Assembly (NCBI GenBank): GCA_017991555.1
Contig: JAGOQM010000015.1
Location: forward strand, 1 to 64,000
Source: Neisseriaceae bacterium
GTDB lineage: Bacteria; Pseudomonadota; Gammaproteobacteria; Burkholderiales; Neisseriaceae
DNA length: 64,000 bases
Direction of reading: 5' to 3'
In this document: piece by piece, positions 25,649 through 33,887 of the stretch
Layout of the letters: every line of letters begins with the position of its first letter
Position numbering within the stretch: position 1 is the stretch's first letter
Notes under the pieces: generated by a model
What the model saw: the letters and a program-made list of their open reading frames with translations, nothing else
Database searches by the model: none
Told to the model about the DNA's origin: nothing
Made by a program: the position numbers and the translations under genes

Positions 25649-25723
25649 GCGCTCATCGTCTAGCGGTTAGGACACCGCCCTTTCACGGCGGCAGCCGGGG
25701 TTCGATTCCCCGTGGGCGTACCA
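25649..25723 (+). tRNA. tRNA-Glu (anticodon TTC)
   Basis: 75 bases with encoded CCA. Acceptor GCGCTCA pairs with TGGGCGT with a terminal G-T and one internal T-G pair. The anticodon stem CCGCC/GGCGG encloses C-T-T-T-C-A-C with anticodon TTC; the T arm is CGGGG-TTCGATT-CCCCG. It lies 10 bases after tRNA-Arg in the same transcript. Confidence 0.96.
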
Positions 25724-25729
25724 GTTTCG

Positions 25730-25762
25730 AAAAAACACTTCCTTCGGGGGGTGTTTTTTTTT
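25730..25762 (+). terminator. Terminator of the tRNA transcript
   Basis: Hairpin AACACTTCC-TTCG-GGGGGTGTT with a UUCG tetraloop followed by a run of T bases, 7 bases after the CCA of tRNA-Glu. Confidence 0.93.
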
Positions 25763-26037
25763 GGCTAAAATTCGTCATGGCAGTGGTTTAAGGTTGCGGC
25801 TGTGACGGTCTTCGTCTGCAACAGCGCCGCCATTAAAGGCGGTTATTCATTGGGTTCATGCTGGTTCGGGAATGGCTTTTACCCTATGATTATAAAGAGA
25901 AAAGTATCGATATGAGCCTTGGATGGCGTGCTGGTTCAAAGGGATTGCCTGAGCCAAGGCTAAAAAGATCATGGGAACTTAACTAACAGGCTAAGGCTCG
26001 TACCATAACCTCTTAAACAGATAAAAAGGACAGATTC

Positions 26038-26493
26038 ATGACTAAACCCCTGTTGAAATGGTTGCCAGCCGTTGCCGTGATGGCAGTGTTAACAGGTTGT
26101 GCCGCACCGGGCACAACGGCTAACGCCGACAAAGGCAAAGAAGCAGCACCGAAAGAGGTGGCGGTAGACGCAACCAAAGACGTTACCTATGCCTGTGGTC
26201 AGCAAGGCGACCAGAAAGTGGCCGTGAAGTATGGCTTTAAAGGCCAAGAAGCGGTGGCGGCGGTGGTGACGTATCAAAACCAAACCACGCCAGTCTTGTT
26301 GCGCGATGAGAAGCAAGATGGCAACGTGTTTCAGGGCAGTGGCATTACTTGGGCCTCAGGCGCCGCGACGTTAGACAACGTGGCCAGCGTTGATGGCAAC
26401 ATGCTGATGCAAGAAGGCACGATTGAGGAAGGCGGCCAGTCGACGCCAGTCAGTAACATCATCACCAAATATTGTAAGGTGGCGGCCAGCTAA
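26038..26493 (+). CDS. Adhesin-complex-protein/MliC-like lysozyme-inhibitor lipoprotein, paralogue 1
   Basis: 151 residues, lipobox L-T-G-C with Cys21. After a short Lys/Ala linker, the mature domain (about 48-150) shows V-T-Y-A-C-G-Q-Q-G-D-Q-K-V-A-V-K-Y-G-F, the pattern of the neisserial adhesin complex protein and MliC lysozyme inhibitors, with a second Cys near the C-terminus (K-Y-C-K) able to pair with the first. Proteins of this family block C-type lysozyme at the cell surface or periplasm. The assignment is by motif memory and moderate. AAAAGGA lies 9 bases before ATG 26038. It has its own terminator and a paralogue 200 bases downstream. Confidence 0.7.
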   Translation: MTKPLLKWLPAVAVMAVLTGCAAPGTTANADKGKEAAPKEVAVDATKDVTYACGQQGDQKVAVKYGFKGQEAVAAVVTYQNQTTPVLLRDEKQDGNVFQGSGITWASGAATLDNVASVDGNMLMQEGTIEEGGQSTPVSNIITKYCKVAAS

Positions 26494-26507
26494 TCGTTTG
26501 CTGGTTT

Positions 26508-26547
26508 AAAAAACCGTGTGTCGGCTTGGGCCGGGCACGGTTTTTTT
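26508..26547 (+). terminator. Terminator after lysozyme-inhibitor-like paralogue 1
   Basis: Stem AAACCGTG (26511-26518) with CACGGTTT (26536-26543) and an inner G/C-rich loop, followed by T bases to 26547. Confidence 0.85.
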
Positions 26548-26692
26548 ATGCGTCAAAGGCAGGGCGCTGCGGCATGGATGGCTTGAGCAGCATTGTTTTT
26601 AGTCCTTTGTGTAAAAATTAGTCATGCTGTTGAAATTTAATGATAAAATAAATTTCGCTATGACAATTGAATTTAAACAAAAGGTGGTAAAA

Positions 26693-27145
26693 ATGATGAC
26701 ACAAATAAAGCGATGCCTGCCGTTGAGCTTACTTTTAAGTGCCTTGATGGGCTGTGCCAGCGTGGCGCCTGAGGCCATTACGGTCAATGAAGAAGCGCCA
26801 GCAGCCATGACGATCGATTCGAGCATGGTGGTGACGTATGCCTGTGGTGCTCAAGGCACCGAGCCGTTACAGGCTGAATATGGTTTTGTGGGCAACATGG
26901 CGGTGGTGGCCTTGGTCAACTATCAGGGGCAGGTGAGCCCGATGTTACAGCGTGTGACAGAAGACAGCAGTGCCAACGTGTTTTATGGTGAAGGGGTGGT
27001 GTGGATGACCGAACTGGCGGATTTAGACACCATCGCGTCGACGCCGGGCCGAGTGCTGCTGCAGGAGGCCAATCCAGAGCCTGGCTCGGAGCAGGCAACC
27101 TATGATGAAATCACGCAAGGCTGTCGCGTGGTGCCGACCAACTAA
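26693..27145 (+). CDS. Adhesin-complex-protein/MliC-like lipoprotein, paralogue 2
   Basis: 150 residues from ATG 26693, which has AAGGTGG 5 bases upstream; a longer frame from 26624 lacks a ribosome site and would bury the signal peptide. Lipobox L-M-G-C (Cys21). The mature domain repeats the pattern of paralogue 1: V-V-T-Y-A-C-G-A-Q-G...L-Q-A-E-Y-G-F, V-A-L-V-N-Y-Q-G-Q, N-V-F-Y-G-E-G-V-V-W, then G-C-R near the end. The two differ over most of their length, so the duplication is old. Probably a second lysozyme inhibitor or surface lipoprotein; inferred. Confidence 0.68.
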   Translation: MMTQIKRCLPLSLLLSALMGCASVAPEAITVNEEAPAAMTIDSSMVVTYACGAQGTEPLQAEYGFVGNMAVVALVNYQGQVSPMLQRVTEDSSANVFYGEGVVWMTELADLDTIASTPGRVLLQEANPEPGSEQATYDEITQGCRVVPTN

Positions 27146-27156
27146 GCGTAAGGAGA

Positions 27157-27192
27157 CAAAAAGCGCGTCCTGGGGTTCAGGGCGCGCTTTTT
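27157..27192. terminator. Terminator after lysozyme-inhibitor-like paralogue 2
   Basis: Stem AAAGCGCG (27159-27166) with CGCGCTTT (27183-27190), flanked by A and T runs. It may serve both the + strand lipoprotein gene and the convergent ubiV gene. Confidence 0.88.
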
Positions 27193-27216
27193 TATGCTGG
27201 CTTAAAATGGGCCTGT

Positions 27217-28104
27217 TTAAGCCGGCTGCGTTACTAGGTTTAAGCCCGCCTGTCCTAGCCAATAGCCATTGCAGGCTTGAGCGTGGGTGAGGGTGAAGGG
27301 CGCATCGCCCCGTTCGTTGGCCTTAAAGGCCGCCACAAGATCGAGGGTGTCGAGACCGCTGGGCGACAGCCGCACCACATCAACGAGGCCGTGCATGCTG
27401 CTGAGCTCATTGCCTAAATGGTAGCAATCGCCACTTTGGGTTTGGAGGCCGTTCAGAACGAACACCTGTTGGCCTTCTTGGGAATGGACCGCGCGGCCGT
27501 TGGGGTAGTGGATGCAACAGGTTTGACATTGGTCTTTTTCACGGTCTTCGGAGCGGGCGGTAAAGCAGCGGGCGGAAATGGCCAGCGGTAGGTGGCCATG
27601 GCTGAACACTTCTACCTCAAACTGGCCGCGGATGCCGATCGTGTCGCACTGGGTCAGAACCTGCTCGAGCCAGCTTCGAGACAGTTCCACCGGCATACAC
27701 CAACGCGTCATACCCTGGCGCAGCAACACCTTGAGGGTGTACGCGTTGTAAACGTTCAGGGCCGGCCCGGCAATAAAGGGCAGCTTGCGTTCTGCCGCAA
27801 GGTGGACGGCGCTGAGGTCGTTGGCCTCAATCATAAAGTCGCCATTGTCGATGAGCTGGCGCATTTCTTTGAGTTCAAACGGGGCTTCAATCAGCGTCAT
27901 GGTGGACAAAACCACCTGTTTGCCCGTGTGCGCTACCTCTTGGGCGAGGGCAATCCAGTCGGCCGGAGCCAGTTCACGGCGTTTGCTACAGACGGTTTCA
28001 CCTAGGTAAATAATGTCTGCCGCACTGTGGGCCGCCGCCTGATAAAAAGCGGTCATGTCGGTTTTAGGCCAGTAGTACAGCATAGGGCCAAGGGCGTATT
28101 GCAT
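27217..28104 (-). CDS. ubiV: Oxygen-independent ubiquinone biosynthesis protein UbiV (U32 family)
   Basis: 295 residues from ATG 28104, preceded by TAGGAGT; a longer frame to 28317 lies inside ubiU. Family U32. The iron-sulfur ligands fall at the same numbers known for E. coli UbiV: Cys39, Cys180, Cys193 and Cys197, with an extra Cys196. UbiV with UbiU and UbiT hydroxylates the ubiquinone ring without O2, using prephenate as oxygen source in known systems. It lies 13 bases downstream of ubiU in the same operon. Confidence 0.95.
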   Translation of the reverse strand: MQYALGPMLYYWPKTDMTAFYQAAAHSAADIIYLGETVCSKRRELAPADWIALAQEVAHTGKQVVLSTMTLIEAPFELKEMRQLIDNGDFMIEANDLSAVHLAAERKLPFIAGPALNVYNAYTLKVLLRQGMTRWCMPVELSRSWLEQVLTQCDTIGIRGQFEVEVFSHGHLPLAISARCFTARSEDREKDQCQTCCIHYPNGRAVHSQEGQQVFVLNGLQTQSGDCYHLGNELSSMHGLVDVVRLSPSGLDTLDLVAAFKANERGDAPFTLTHAQACNGYWLGQAGLNLVTQPA

Positions 28105-28117
28105 GATCAGACTCCTA

Positions 28118-29113
28118 CTATTTCCATTTACGATGATAGGCGCCCAACGTGGTTTGGGTGCCTTCTGAGACGGCGCCGAGCGCCGCCATCCATTCGGGTT
28201 TGGGCGCATAGCCCTCAGGGTCGCGCCGGCAAGCATCAATGGCCTGCCGCCAGACTTTGGCCACCTGGCCCACATAAGCTGGGCTGCGCTGGCGGCCTTC
28301 AATTTTGACGGAGGCAATGTTGGCTTTTAATAGGTCTGGTAATAAGGCCAGAGTGTTGAGGCTGGTGGGTTCTTCTAAGGGGTGGTATAGCTGGCCATCA
28401 ACAAAGTAGCGGCCCTTACACAGGGTGGGGTAGCCCGCGTTTTCGCCGGTCTGATGGCAGTCGATGAGCACGTCGTTGAGGCGCGACTCTAGCCCTTTAG
28501 GCGTGTTGGTCCAGCGCACATACTGCGCGGGCGAGCAGGCGCCGGCGGTGTTGGGCGACTCGCCGGTTAAATAAGACGACAGGTAGCAGCGCCCTTCGGC
28601 CATGATGCAGAGGCTGCCAAAGGCGAATACCTCCAGCGGAACAGGGCTAGTCTTGGCCAGTTGGGCCACTTGAAACAGCGACAAAACGCGTGGCAAAACC
28701 ACGCGATGCACGGCAAAGTGGCGCTGATAAAAATGAATGGCCTCAACGTTGGTGGCGGATGCCTGTACCGACACGTGGCGCTCGATGTGGGGGTGGCGTT
28801 CGGCGGCATAGTCGAGCATGGCGATGTCGGCCAAAATCAGGGCGTCGGCGCCGATGGCGGCGGCTTGATCCACAGCCCTTTGCCAGCGGCTAAAGCCGTC
28901 GGGGTGGGCAAAGGTATTGATGGCGACGTGGAGTTTTTTGCCACGTTGGTGCACAAATTCGGCGGCCTCTAAGAGCTTTTTATCGGTAAAGTTAAGGCCC
29001 GCAAAATGGCGGGCATTGGTGTCGTCTTTAAAACCGATGTAAACGGCGTCTGCGCCTTGATTAATGGCCTCTTTTAGAGCGGGCAGGTTGCCAGCAGGGC
29101 AAAGTAATTCCAT
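28118..29113 (-). CDS. ubiU: Oxygen-independent ubiquinone biosynthesis protein UbiU (U32 family)
   Basis: 331 residues from ATG 29113, which has AGAGGT upstream; the frame extends to 29194 without a ribosome site. U32 fold with the start M-E-L-L-C-P-A-G-N. The four Cys ligands of the 4Fe-4S cluster fall at 169, 176, 193 and 232, identical to the E. coli numbering. UbiU and UbiV form the hydroxylating complex. The gene is divergent from ubiT across 213 bases, which must hold the promoters; I looked for an FNR-type site there and found no good one. Confidence 0.95.
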   Translation of the reverse strand: MELLCPAGNLPALKEAINQGADAVYIGFKDDTNARHFAGLNFTDKKLLEAAEFVHQRGKKLHVAINTFAHPDGFSRWQRAVDQAAAIGADALILADIAMLDYAAERHPHIERHVSVQASATNVEAIHFYQRHFAVHRVVLPRVLSLFQVAQLAKTSPVPLEVFAFGSLCIMAEGRCYLSSYLTGESPNTAGACSPAQYVRWTNTPKGLESRLNDVLIDCHQTGENAGYPTLCKGRYFVDGQLYHPLEEPTSLNTLALLPDLLKANIASVKIEGRQRSPAYVGQVAKVWRQAIDACRRDPEGYAPKPEWMAALGAVSEGTQTTLGAYHRKWK

Positions 29114-29326
29114 GATGACCTCTACTGTGTGAGCGAAATGAATGGCTAGGGCTTGCGCGAAGCGACCCTCATCATAGTCAGTCACCGTAGGCACAGGTTT
29201 GACTTTAAGCAGAAAAACTGCGCTTGTTGGGGGGCATGGATTTTAAAGTGGTGATTGTTTGATTTAAGCCCAAACATAAAAATAGCGGCCAGTAATAATG
29301 AAGGTTTGACAAACAAAGGGCTGATT

Positions 29327-29842
29327 ATGCTGTTAAGAGTACACCGTGGTTTGGTTCGTCATGCGCCCATGCTGTTGCGTGGGCCGTTGCGCATGACGCC
29401 TTTTGGCCTTAAAAAGCAGGTGTTAACCCATTTGATTTCGTGGCAGCTGAACGAGGCTCTGGCCGATGGCGAGCTGGATTTTTTAGACGGTAAGTGGTTG
29501 CAGATTGACGTGCGTGACCTAGGCCTGGCCTGGCTCATGACGCTGGACAATCAAAAAATTGTGATTAGGCCGGTGGGGTCGGTAGCGGCCGACGTGTTGT
29601 TTAGTGGCGAAGCCAATGATTTGATCTTGATTGCTGCTCGCCAGCAGGATCCAGACACCCTGTTTTTTCAGCGGCGCTTATGGGTGGAGGGGGATACCGA
29701 GCTGGGGTTGTACGTTAAAAACCTGATGGACGGCCTTGACGTCGAGGCCATGCCGAAGGCGCTGCGGGTCGGCCTGCAAACCTTGGCGCAGTTTGTGGCA
29801 GAAGGGCTGGTGGCGCCAGAGGCCGCACGCTTGCCGGGCTAA
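29327..29842 (+). CDS. ubiT: SCP2-domain ubiquinone biosynthesis accessory factor UbiT
   Basis: 171 residues from ATG 29327; the frame opens at 29255 but the first 24 codons look non-coding. A sterol-carrier-protein-2 fold is suggested by the central segment L-D-F-L-D-G-K-W-L-Q-I-D-V-R-D-L (about 46-61), then I-V-I-R-P and the D-T-L-F-F-Q-R-R-L-W-V-E-G-D-T-E-L-G-L motif (about 105-123), which is well conserved in UbiT (YhbT). It is thought to bind lipid quinone intermediates for UbiUV in the absence of oxygen. Divergent from ubiU-ubiV, followed by a strong terminator. Confidence 0.9.
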   Translation: MLLRVHRGLVRHAPMLLRGPLRMTPFGLKKQVLTHLISWQLNEALADGELDFLDGKWLQIDVRDLGLAWLMTLDNQKIVIRPVGSVAADVLFSGEANDLILIAARQQDPDTLFFQRRLWVEGDTELGLYVKNLMDGLDVEAMPKALRVGLQTLAQFVAEGLVAPEAARLPG

Positions 29843-29894
29843 GGGCTCAGCCCAAATGGTGGCGTGCGCCAGATGAGGGCGTGGCGGTGAACCT

Positions 29895-29932
29895 AAAAAA
29901 AAGCTGTGGGCCTAGAAGCCCACAGCTTTTTT
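29895..29932. terminator. Bidirectional terminator between ubiT and the CoA-transferase genes
   Basis: Perfect stem AAAAGCTGTGGGC and GCCCACAGCTTTT around a CTAGAA loop, with A and T runs on either side. It can stop both convergent transcripts. Confidence 0.92.
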
Positions 29933-29954
29933 CGTGACGCCTGTCGTTGGGCGC

Positions 29955-30584
29955 TTAGCGGTGGATGGTGACGCCGGTGGCCGCTTGCAGGGTGTCAAAA
30001 TCAACCCCTTCGGCCAGCTCAACCAGCTGCACGCCGTCGGCGGTGATGTCTAAAACGCCCAAGTCGGTGATGATGCGGTTGACCACGGCGGTGCCGGTCA
30101 GTGGCAGGGTGCAGCTCGGAATGATTTTCGGCTCGCCGGTTTTGGTGCAATGTTCCATCAGCACGATGACGCGTTGAACGCCGGCCACTAGGTCCATGGC
30201 GCCGCCCATGCCTTTCACCATTTTGCCTGGAATCATCCAGTTGGCTAAGTCACCCTCTTCAGAAACCTCCATTGCGCCCAAAATCGCCAGATTGACGTGG
30301 CCGCCGCGAATCATGCCGAAAGAGTCGGCGCTAGAGAAAAACGACGCGCCGGGGCGGGCGGTCACGGTTTGCTTGCCGGCGTTAATGAGGTCGGCGTCTA
30401 ATTCGTCTTCGGTGGGGAAGGCGCCAATGCCCAAAAGGCCGTTTTCTGACTGTAGCCAGATGTCCATGCCGTCGGGGATGTGGTTGGCCACTAAAGTGGG
30501 CAAGCCAATGCCCAGATTAACGTAAAAACCATCTTCTAGTTCTTTGGCGGCACGCTGTGCCATTTGTGCTTTATTCCAGGCCAT
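29955..30584 (-). CDS. atoA: 3-oxoacid/acetoacetate CoA-transferase subunit B
   Basis: 209 residues. The catalytic motif S-E-N-G-L-L-G-I-G (about 46-54) contains the Glu that forms the CoA thioester. Also seen are G-I-G-L-P-T-L-V and the [11 protein letters not shown] segment. With subunit A it transfers CoA from succinyl- or acetyl-CoA to acetoacetate or short-chain acids. It starts one base after the stop of subunit A; equally well named scoB. Together with the permease upstream it forms an acetoacetate/short-chain acid utilisation operon. Confidence 0.93.
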   Translation of the reverse strand: MAWNKAQMAQRAAKELEDGFYVNLGIGLPTLVANHIPDGMDIWLQSENGLLGIGAFPTEDELDADLINAGKQTVTARPGASFFSSADSFGMIRGGHVNLAILGAMEVSEEGDLANWMIPGKMVKGMGGAMDLVAGVQRVIVLMEHCTKTGEPKIIPSCTLPLTGTAVVNRIITDLGVLDITADGVQLVELAEGVDFDTLQAATGVTIHR

Positions 30585-30585
30585 G

Positions 30586-31290
30586 TCAAGCTTCCTTTAC
30601 GGTTAGGGTACGTTGTTCAATGCGCTTTTCAGGATGGGCGTTGACCACCACGCGCTGCACGTAAATGCCAGGTACATGAACCTGATCTGGATCGAGTTCG
30701 CCAATTTCCACAATTTCTTCGACTTCGGCCACGGTGATTTTGCCGGCCATGGCGCACTGTGGGTTAAAGTTTTGAGCGGTTTTGCGGAAAATTAAATTGC
30801 CAGCTTTATCGGCCTTGTAGGCTTTAACCAGGGCAATGTCGGCGGTTAAGGATTGCTCTAACACATAGTCTTTGCCATCAAACTGACGAATTTCTTTGCC
30901 TTCGGCCACCAAAGTGCCCACGCCGGTTTGGGTGTAAAACGCGGGGATGCCCGCACCGCCGGCGCGCAGTTTCTCGGCCAGGGTGCCTTGAGGGGTGAGC
31001 TCTACGTCCAATTCACCGCTTAAAAATTGGCGTTCAAACTCTTTGTTTTCGCCCACGTAAGAGGCAATCATTTTGCTGATTTGCTTGGTTTCCAGCAATA
31101 GCCCTAGGCCAAAGCCATCGACGCCTGCGTTGTTGCTGATGCAGGTCAGCTGGTCTTTGCCGCTGTCGCGTAAGGCCACAATTAAGGCCTCAGGGATGCC
31201 GCAAAGGCCAAAGCCACCGACGGCAATGGTTTGTCCTGATTGGACGATGTCGGCCAAGGCAGTGGCCGCATCAGGGTACTGTTTGTTCAT
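30586..31290 (-). CDS. atoD: 3-oxoacid/acetoacetate CoA-transferase subunit A
   Basis: 234 residues. Family signatures [13 protein letters not shown] (about 25-37), [12 protein letters not shown] (about 52-63) and N-P-Q-C-A-M-A are present. Alpha subunit of the heterodimeric family I CoA-transferase (also scoA). It lies 24 bases downstream of atoE, and the atoA start follows one base after its stop, the order atoE-atoD-atoA. ATG 31290 has GAGGAG upstream. Confidence 0.93.
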   Translation of the reverse strand: MNKQYPDAATALADIVQSGQTIAVGGFGLCGIPEALIVALRDSGKDQLTCISNNAGVDGFGLGLLLETKQISKMIASYVGENKEFERQFLSGELDVELTPQGTLAEKLRAGGAGIPAFYTQTGVGTLVAEGKEIRQFDGKDYVLEQSLTADIALVKAYKADKAGNLIFRKTAQNFNPQCAMAGKITVAEVEEIVEIGELDPDQVHVPGIYVQRVVVNAHPEKRIEQRTLTVKEA

Positions 31291-31314
31291 TTAGTTCTCC
31301 TCGTTTGTTGTTGT

Positions 31315-32655
31315 TTAACCAAATAAGTAAAAGGCGCCGGCAATCAATGCGCCTGCATAAAAAAGGATGATCAGGCAATAGCCCATGATGGCCCGTGCGT
31401 CTAAACCGGCAATGCCCAAAAGGGGCAAAGCCCAAAATGGCTGAATCATGTTGGTCCAGGCATCGCCCCAGGCAATGGCCATCGCCGACACTGCAGGCGA
31501 CACGCCCAGCGCCTGGCCTGCCGGCAGCATGATGGGGCCTTGAACCGCCCATTGGCCACCGCCAGAAGGGACGAACACGTTCACCAGGCCAGCGCTTAAA
31601 AAAGCAAAGACGGGGAAGGTGTCGGCCGTTGACCAAGAAATAAAGGCCTGCGTGATTTGCGAGCTCAGCGACACGCCTTCGGCGTTGGCGCCGCCCATGA
31701 TGCCCATGACCCCAGCGTAAAAGGGAAACAACAGGACAATCCCGGCAATGCCCCTGATGCTGTCCTCAACCGCGCGCATGTAGCGTTCCGGGGTTCTGTG
31801 GGCCCATAGACCTAAGAATAAGAATAGCCCAATCACCACGTTCAGGCCTAGGGCAAAACCATTGTGGCTAAAGTATTGGGCGTAGGCAATCAGCGCCAGC
31901 GCCAAAACCAGCCAGGCCAGCAGGCGGCTGTCGTCAATTTTTTGTGCCGGCGTGGTGCGCTCAGGCAGCTTGGGCTGGGCCTGCACCATGAGGGCGGGAT
32001 CGACCACGGTGGGGTTTTTGGGGTGCATGGCGCGGTTGAGCAACGGCAGACCAATGATGAGGCCGGCCATGATGAACCAGTTCAGGGCGGTAAATAAGGT
32101 GTCGCCGGTGCCGATGGGTTCGGTGATGACGCCGCCGGAAAGGCGCACGAGGTCGTCACCAGCGGTGGCCAAGGCCAACGGAATTGAGCCGGAAAGGCCG
32201 CCGTGCCAGATTAAAAAACCAGAATAGGCGGAAGCCACCAATAAGGGGTAATCCACCCCTTTAACCTGACGCGCCAGGGCCCGGGCAAATACGGCGCCGA
32301 CGATGAGGCCAAAGCCCCAGTTGAGCCAGCAGGCGGCCAAGGCCACGAGGGTGACATAGACAATGGCCTGCCCCGGCGTTTTGGCCAGGCTGGCCAGCTT
32401 GTCGAGGAAGCGATTGACGATGGGCGCTCGGGCGAGGGCGTAGCCGGTCACCAATATCAGCGCCATTTGCATGGCAAAGTTGTACAGGCTCCAGAGGCCG
32501 CCGTACCAATGGTTGACCATGGCAAATAGAGATTGTTGGGTGGAAGCCATGCCGACGATGATGACGAAGAAGGTCAGCAACAAGGCAAAAATAAAGGGCG
32601 AAGGCAGGTAACGCTGTACCAGCTTGACGCTGGCCTGCGTGAGTAATGTGAACAT
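31315..32655 (-). CDS. atoE: Short-chain fatty acid transporter AtoE
   Basis: 446 residues from ATG 32655, which follows AGAGGA; the open frame extends to 32703 without a ribosome site. About 12 hydrophobic segments. Family features are the N-terminal Q-R-Y-L-P-S-P-F-I-F-A-L-L-L-T (about 15-29), the C-W-L-N-W-G-F-G-L segment, and F-V-P-S-G-G-G-Q-W near the C-terminus. It imports acetoacetate or butyrate for the CoA-transferase encoded downstream. The upstream flank is the large gene-free repeat region. Confidence 0.92.
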   Translation of the reverse strand: MFTLLTQASVKLVQRYLPSPFIFALLLTFFVIIVGMASTQQSLFAMVNHWYGGLWSLYNFAMQMALILVTGYALARAPIVNRFLDKLASLAKTPGQAIVYVTLVALAACWLNWGFGLIVGAVFARALARQVKGVDYPLLVASAYSGFLIWHGGLSGSIPLALATAGDDLVRLSGGVITEPIGTGDTLFTALNWFIMAGLIIGLPLLNRAMHPKNPTVVDPALMVQAQPKLPERTTPAQKIDDSRLLAWLVLALALIAYAQYFSHNGFALGLNVVIGLFLFLGLWAHRTPERYMRAVEDSIRGIAGIVLLFPFYAGVMGIMGGANAEGVSLSSQITQAFISWSTADTFPVFAFLSAGLVNVFVPSGGGQWAVQGPIMLPAGQALGVSPAVSAMAIAWGDAWTNMIQPFWALPLLGIAGLDARAIMGYCLIILFYAGALIAGAFYLFG

Positions 32656-32950
32656 CGTATTGTCCTCTATAGGGTTCTCATTTGTTTTTGTTGTTGCGGC
32701 CACTTCTGTGGTGGCCGGCAGGAATAGCTTACGTGATAACCCTTATAGTGTAAATGCTTTAGGGCTTGGCCACCTTAGTATTGAAGTATGTGTTTAAAAT
32801 GTTCTGAAAAAATCGCGTTGAATCAGCGCATTTGGTTTTTTTTGGGTCTGTTCAGGTGCCTAAACGATGAGTGATATTGATGCTGGCCATACTTAGGCTA
32901 ATGATTGACGTGGGCAGCGGTGATTTTTGAGTTTATTTTGGTTAAACTAT

Positions 32951-32988
32951 TAAGTAATAGAAATAATATTAAGTAATAGAAATAATAG
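32951..32988. repeat. 19-bp AT-rich tandem repeat, two copies
   Basis: TAAGTAATAGAAATAATAT at 32951-32969 is followed directly by the same unit with one change at the last base (32970-32988). The palindrome AAACCATGGTTT starts at the next base. Confidence 0.9.
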
Positions 32989-33000
32989 AAACCATGGTTT
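32989..33000. repeat. 12-bp palindrome AAACCATGGTTT, first copy
   Basis: Perfect palindrome, repeated at 33088-33099 (99 bases away) and a third time at 17752-17763 at the start of the tolC-like gene. It could be a protein binding site for a regulator of the divergent flank; no function is established. Confidence 0.5.
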
Positions 33001-33087
33001 GGTGATGGCCAGCATGCCGTATCGTGGGTAAAGCGGTGCCTACTTAAGGCCTCATATCATCAGTCCATTACCTGTAAGATGAGAGGC

Positions 33088-33099
33088 AAACCATGGTTT
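33088..33099. repeat. 12-bp palindrome AAACCATGGTTT, second copy
   Basis: Same perfect palindrome as at 32989-33000. The sequence between the two copies is not otherwise repetitive. Confidence 0.5.
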
Positions 33100-33277
33100 T
33101 GTGTACTAGATTATTTAAACTCACCACATTTCCCTTGGGTGAAGTGCCGATTTCCCGCTAAAGCCGCCGAATTGGGTTCTATCGGGTCGGATGAAGCCAG
33201 CAAATCGTTTGTGGCTGTCGACCACGCTCTTATAGGAGACAGAGCACTCTTGCTAGCGCCGGCCCGATAGGTTCCAG

Positions 33278-33375
33278 CGAGGGCACCCGCTAGGGCGGAT
33301 TGTCGGGTGGCGTTTTCTTTGCATACTTTCTTTTGGCCACGCAAAAGAAAGTCTGTCGCCCTACAGGGCGAAACC
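33278..33375 (+). repeat. Intergenic repeat element, unit 1
   Basis: Begins with CGAGGGCACCCGC and ends at a CGCCCT-AC-AGGGCG hairpin. Contains the perfect hairpin ACTTTCTTTTG (33325-33335) / CAAAAGAAAGT (33342-33352). It is related, in inverted orientation, to the unit at 33463-33563. Similarity may extend left to about 33152 (shared GCCGCCGA). Confidence 0.75.
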
Positions 33376-33462
33376 CAACGACGGATCAATAGCGATATAA
33401 CCGAAGCATGAATGATTTTAAAAGGCTGCTTTTAGTCAGGCATGACTTAAATTTAGGCGTTT

Positions 33463-33563
33463 TGTTTCGCCCTATGGGCGCCGTCATTTCTTTTTGATGT
33501 CAAAAAGAAACGAAGCAAAGAAAAACCACCCCACTTTATCCGCCCGCTATGCGGGTGCCCTCG
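33463..33563 (-). repeat. Intergenic repeat element, unit 2 (inverted relative to unit 1)
   Basis: Read on the minus strand it begins CGAGGGCACCCGC, then has a hairpin TTTCTTTTTGA / TCAAAAAGAAA (33487-33497 and 33500-33510) and ends with the CGCCC-N3-GGGCG type hairpin, the same order as unit 1. About 90 bases separate the two. Similarity may extend right to about 33680. Confidence 0.75.
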
Positions 33564-33838
33564 TTGGCCCGCACGTAGCCGGCGGCAAAAACTCATATTT
33601 GAGCCTTTGGCCAAATACTCAAACAACTTTGCCTTAAAGCCCCGTCCCCGCACGAACCGCCTCGGCGGCTAAAAGGGGACGGTACTTCATCTAAAGGAGA
33701 CGTAGTGAGTTGATACTCATAAAAACAGGTGCAAAGCTTTCTACACACAAAACCCTAATTCATATGGCATGATTAAAGCTGTATTGACTGATGTAGATCA
33801 AGGGTTTAATGGGTGTTTGTGGGCTTTGTGCGACACAT

Positions 33839-33868
33839 AAAAAAACGGCCCGCACAGGCGGGCCGTTA
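33839..33868 (-). terminator. Terminator of the cytochrome c' gene
   Basis: Stem AACGGCCCGC / GCGGGCCGTT with a four-base loop; read on the minus strand it is followed by a run of T bases, 20 bases after the stop codon. Confidence 0.9.
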
Positions 33869-33887
33869 GGATCACGTTAACCAGGAT

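Larger units (their letters stand above)
32656..33887. other. 1.2-kb region without convincing genes, rich in repeats
   Basis: Short open frames here are not supported by ribosome sites or protein-like composition. The region holds an AT-rich 19-bp tandem repeat at 32951-32988, two copies of the palindrome AAACCATGGTTT, a pair of related inverted elements between about 33278 and 33563, and the terminator of the cytochrome c' gene at the right end. Promoters for atoE should lie in the left part; no consensus hexamer pair stands out. Confidence 0.7.

Noticed and set aside
29114..29326. TTGATTTAAGCCCAA in the ubiU-ubiT divergent region as an FNR site
   Set aside because: Only the left half matches TTGAT-N4-ATCAA; the right half does not.
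33079..33653. Small open frames on both strands in the repeat region
   Set aside because: They follow the hairpin repeats, have no ribosome sites, and read as Arg/Lys-rich shadows; frames of this kind are commonly misannotated.
33788..33801. CTGATGTAGATCAA, an FNR/ANR-like palindrome with one mismatch
   Set aside because: It has no gene downstream in either direction at promoter distance; the cytochrome c' gene ends here rather than starts.
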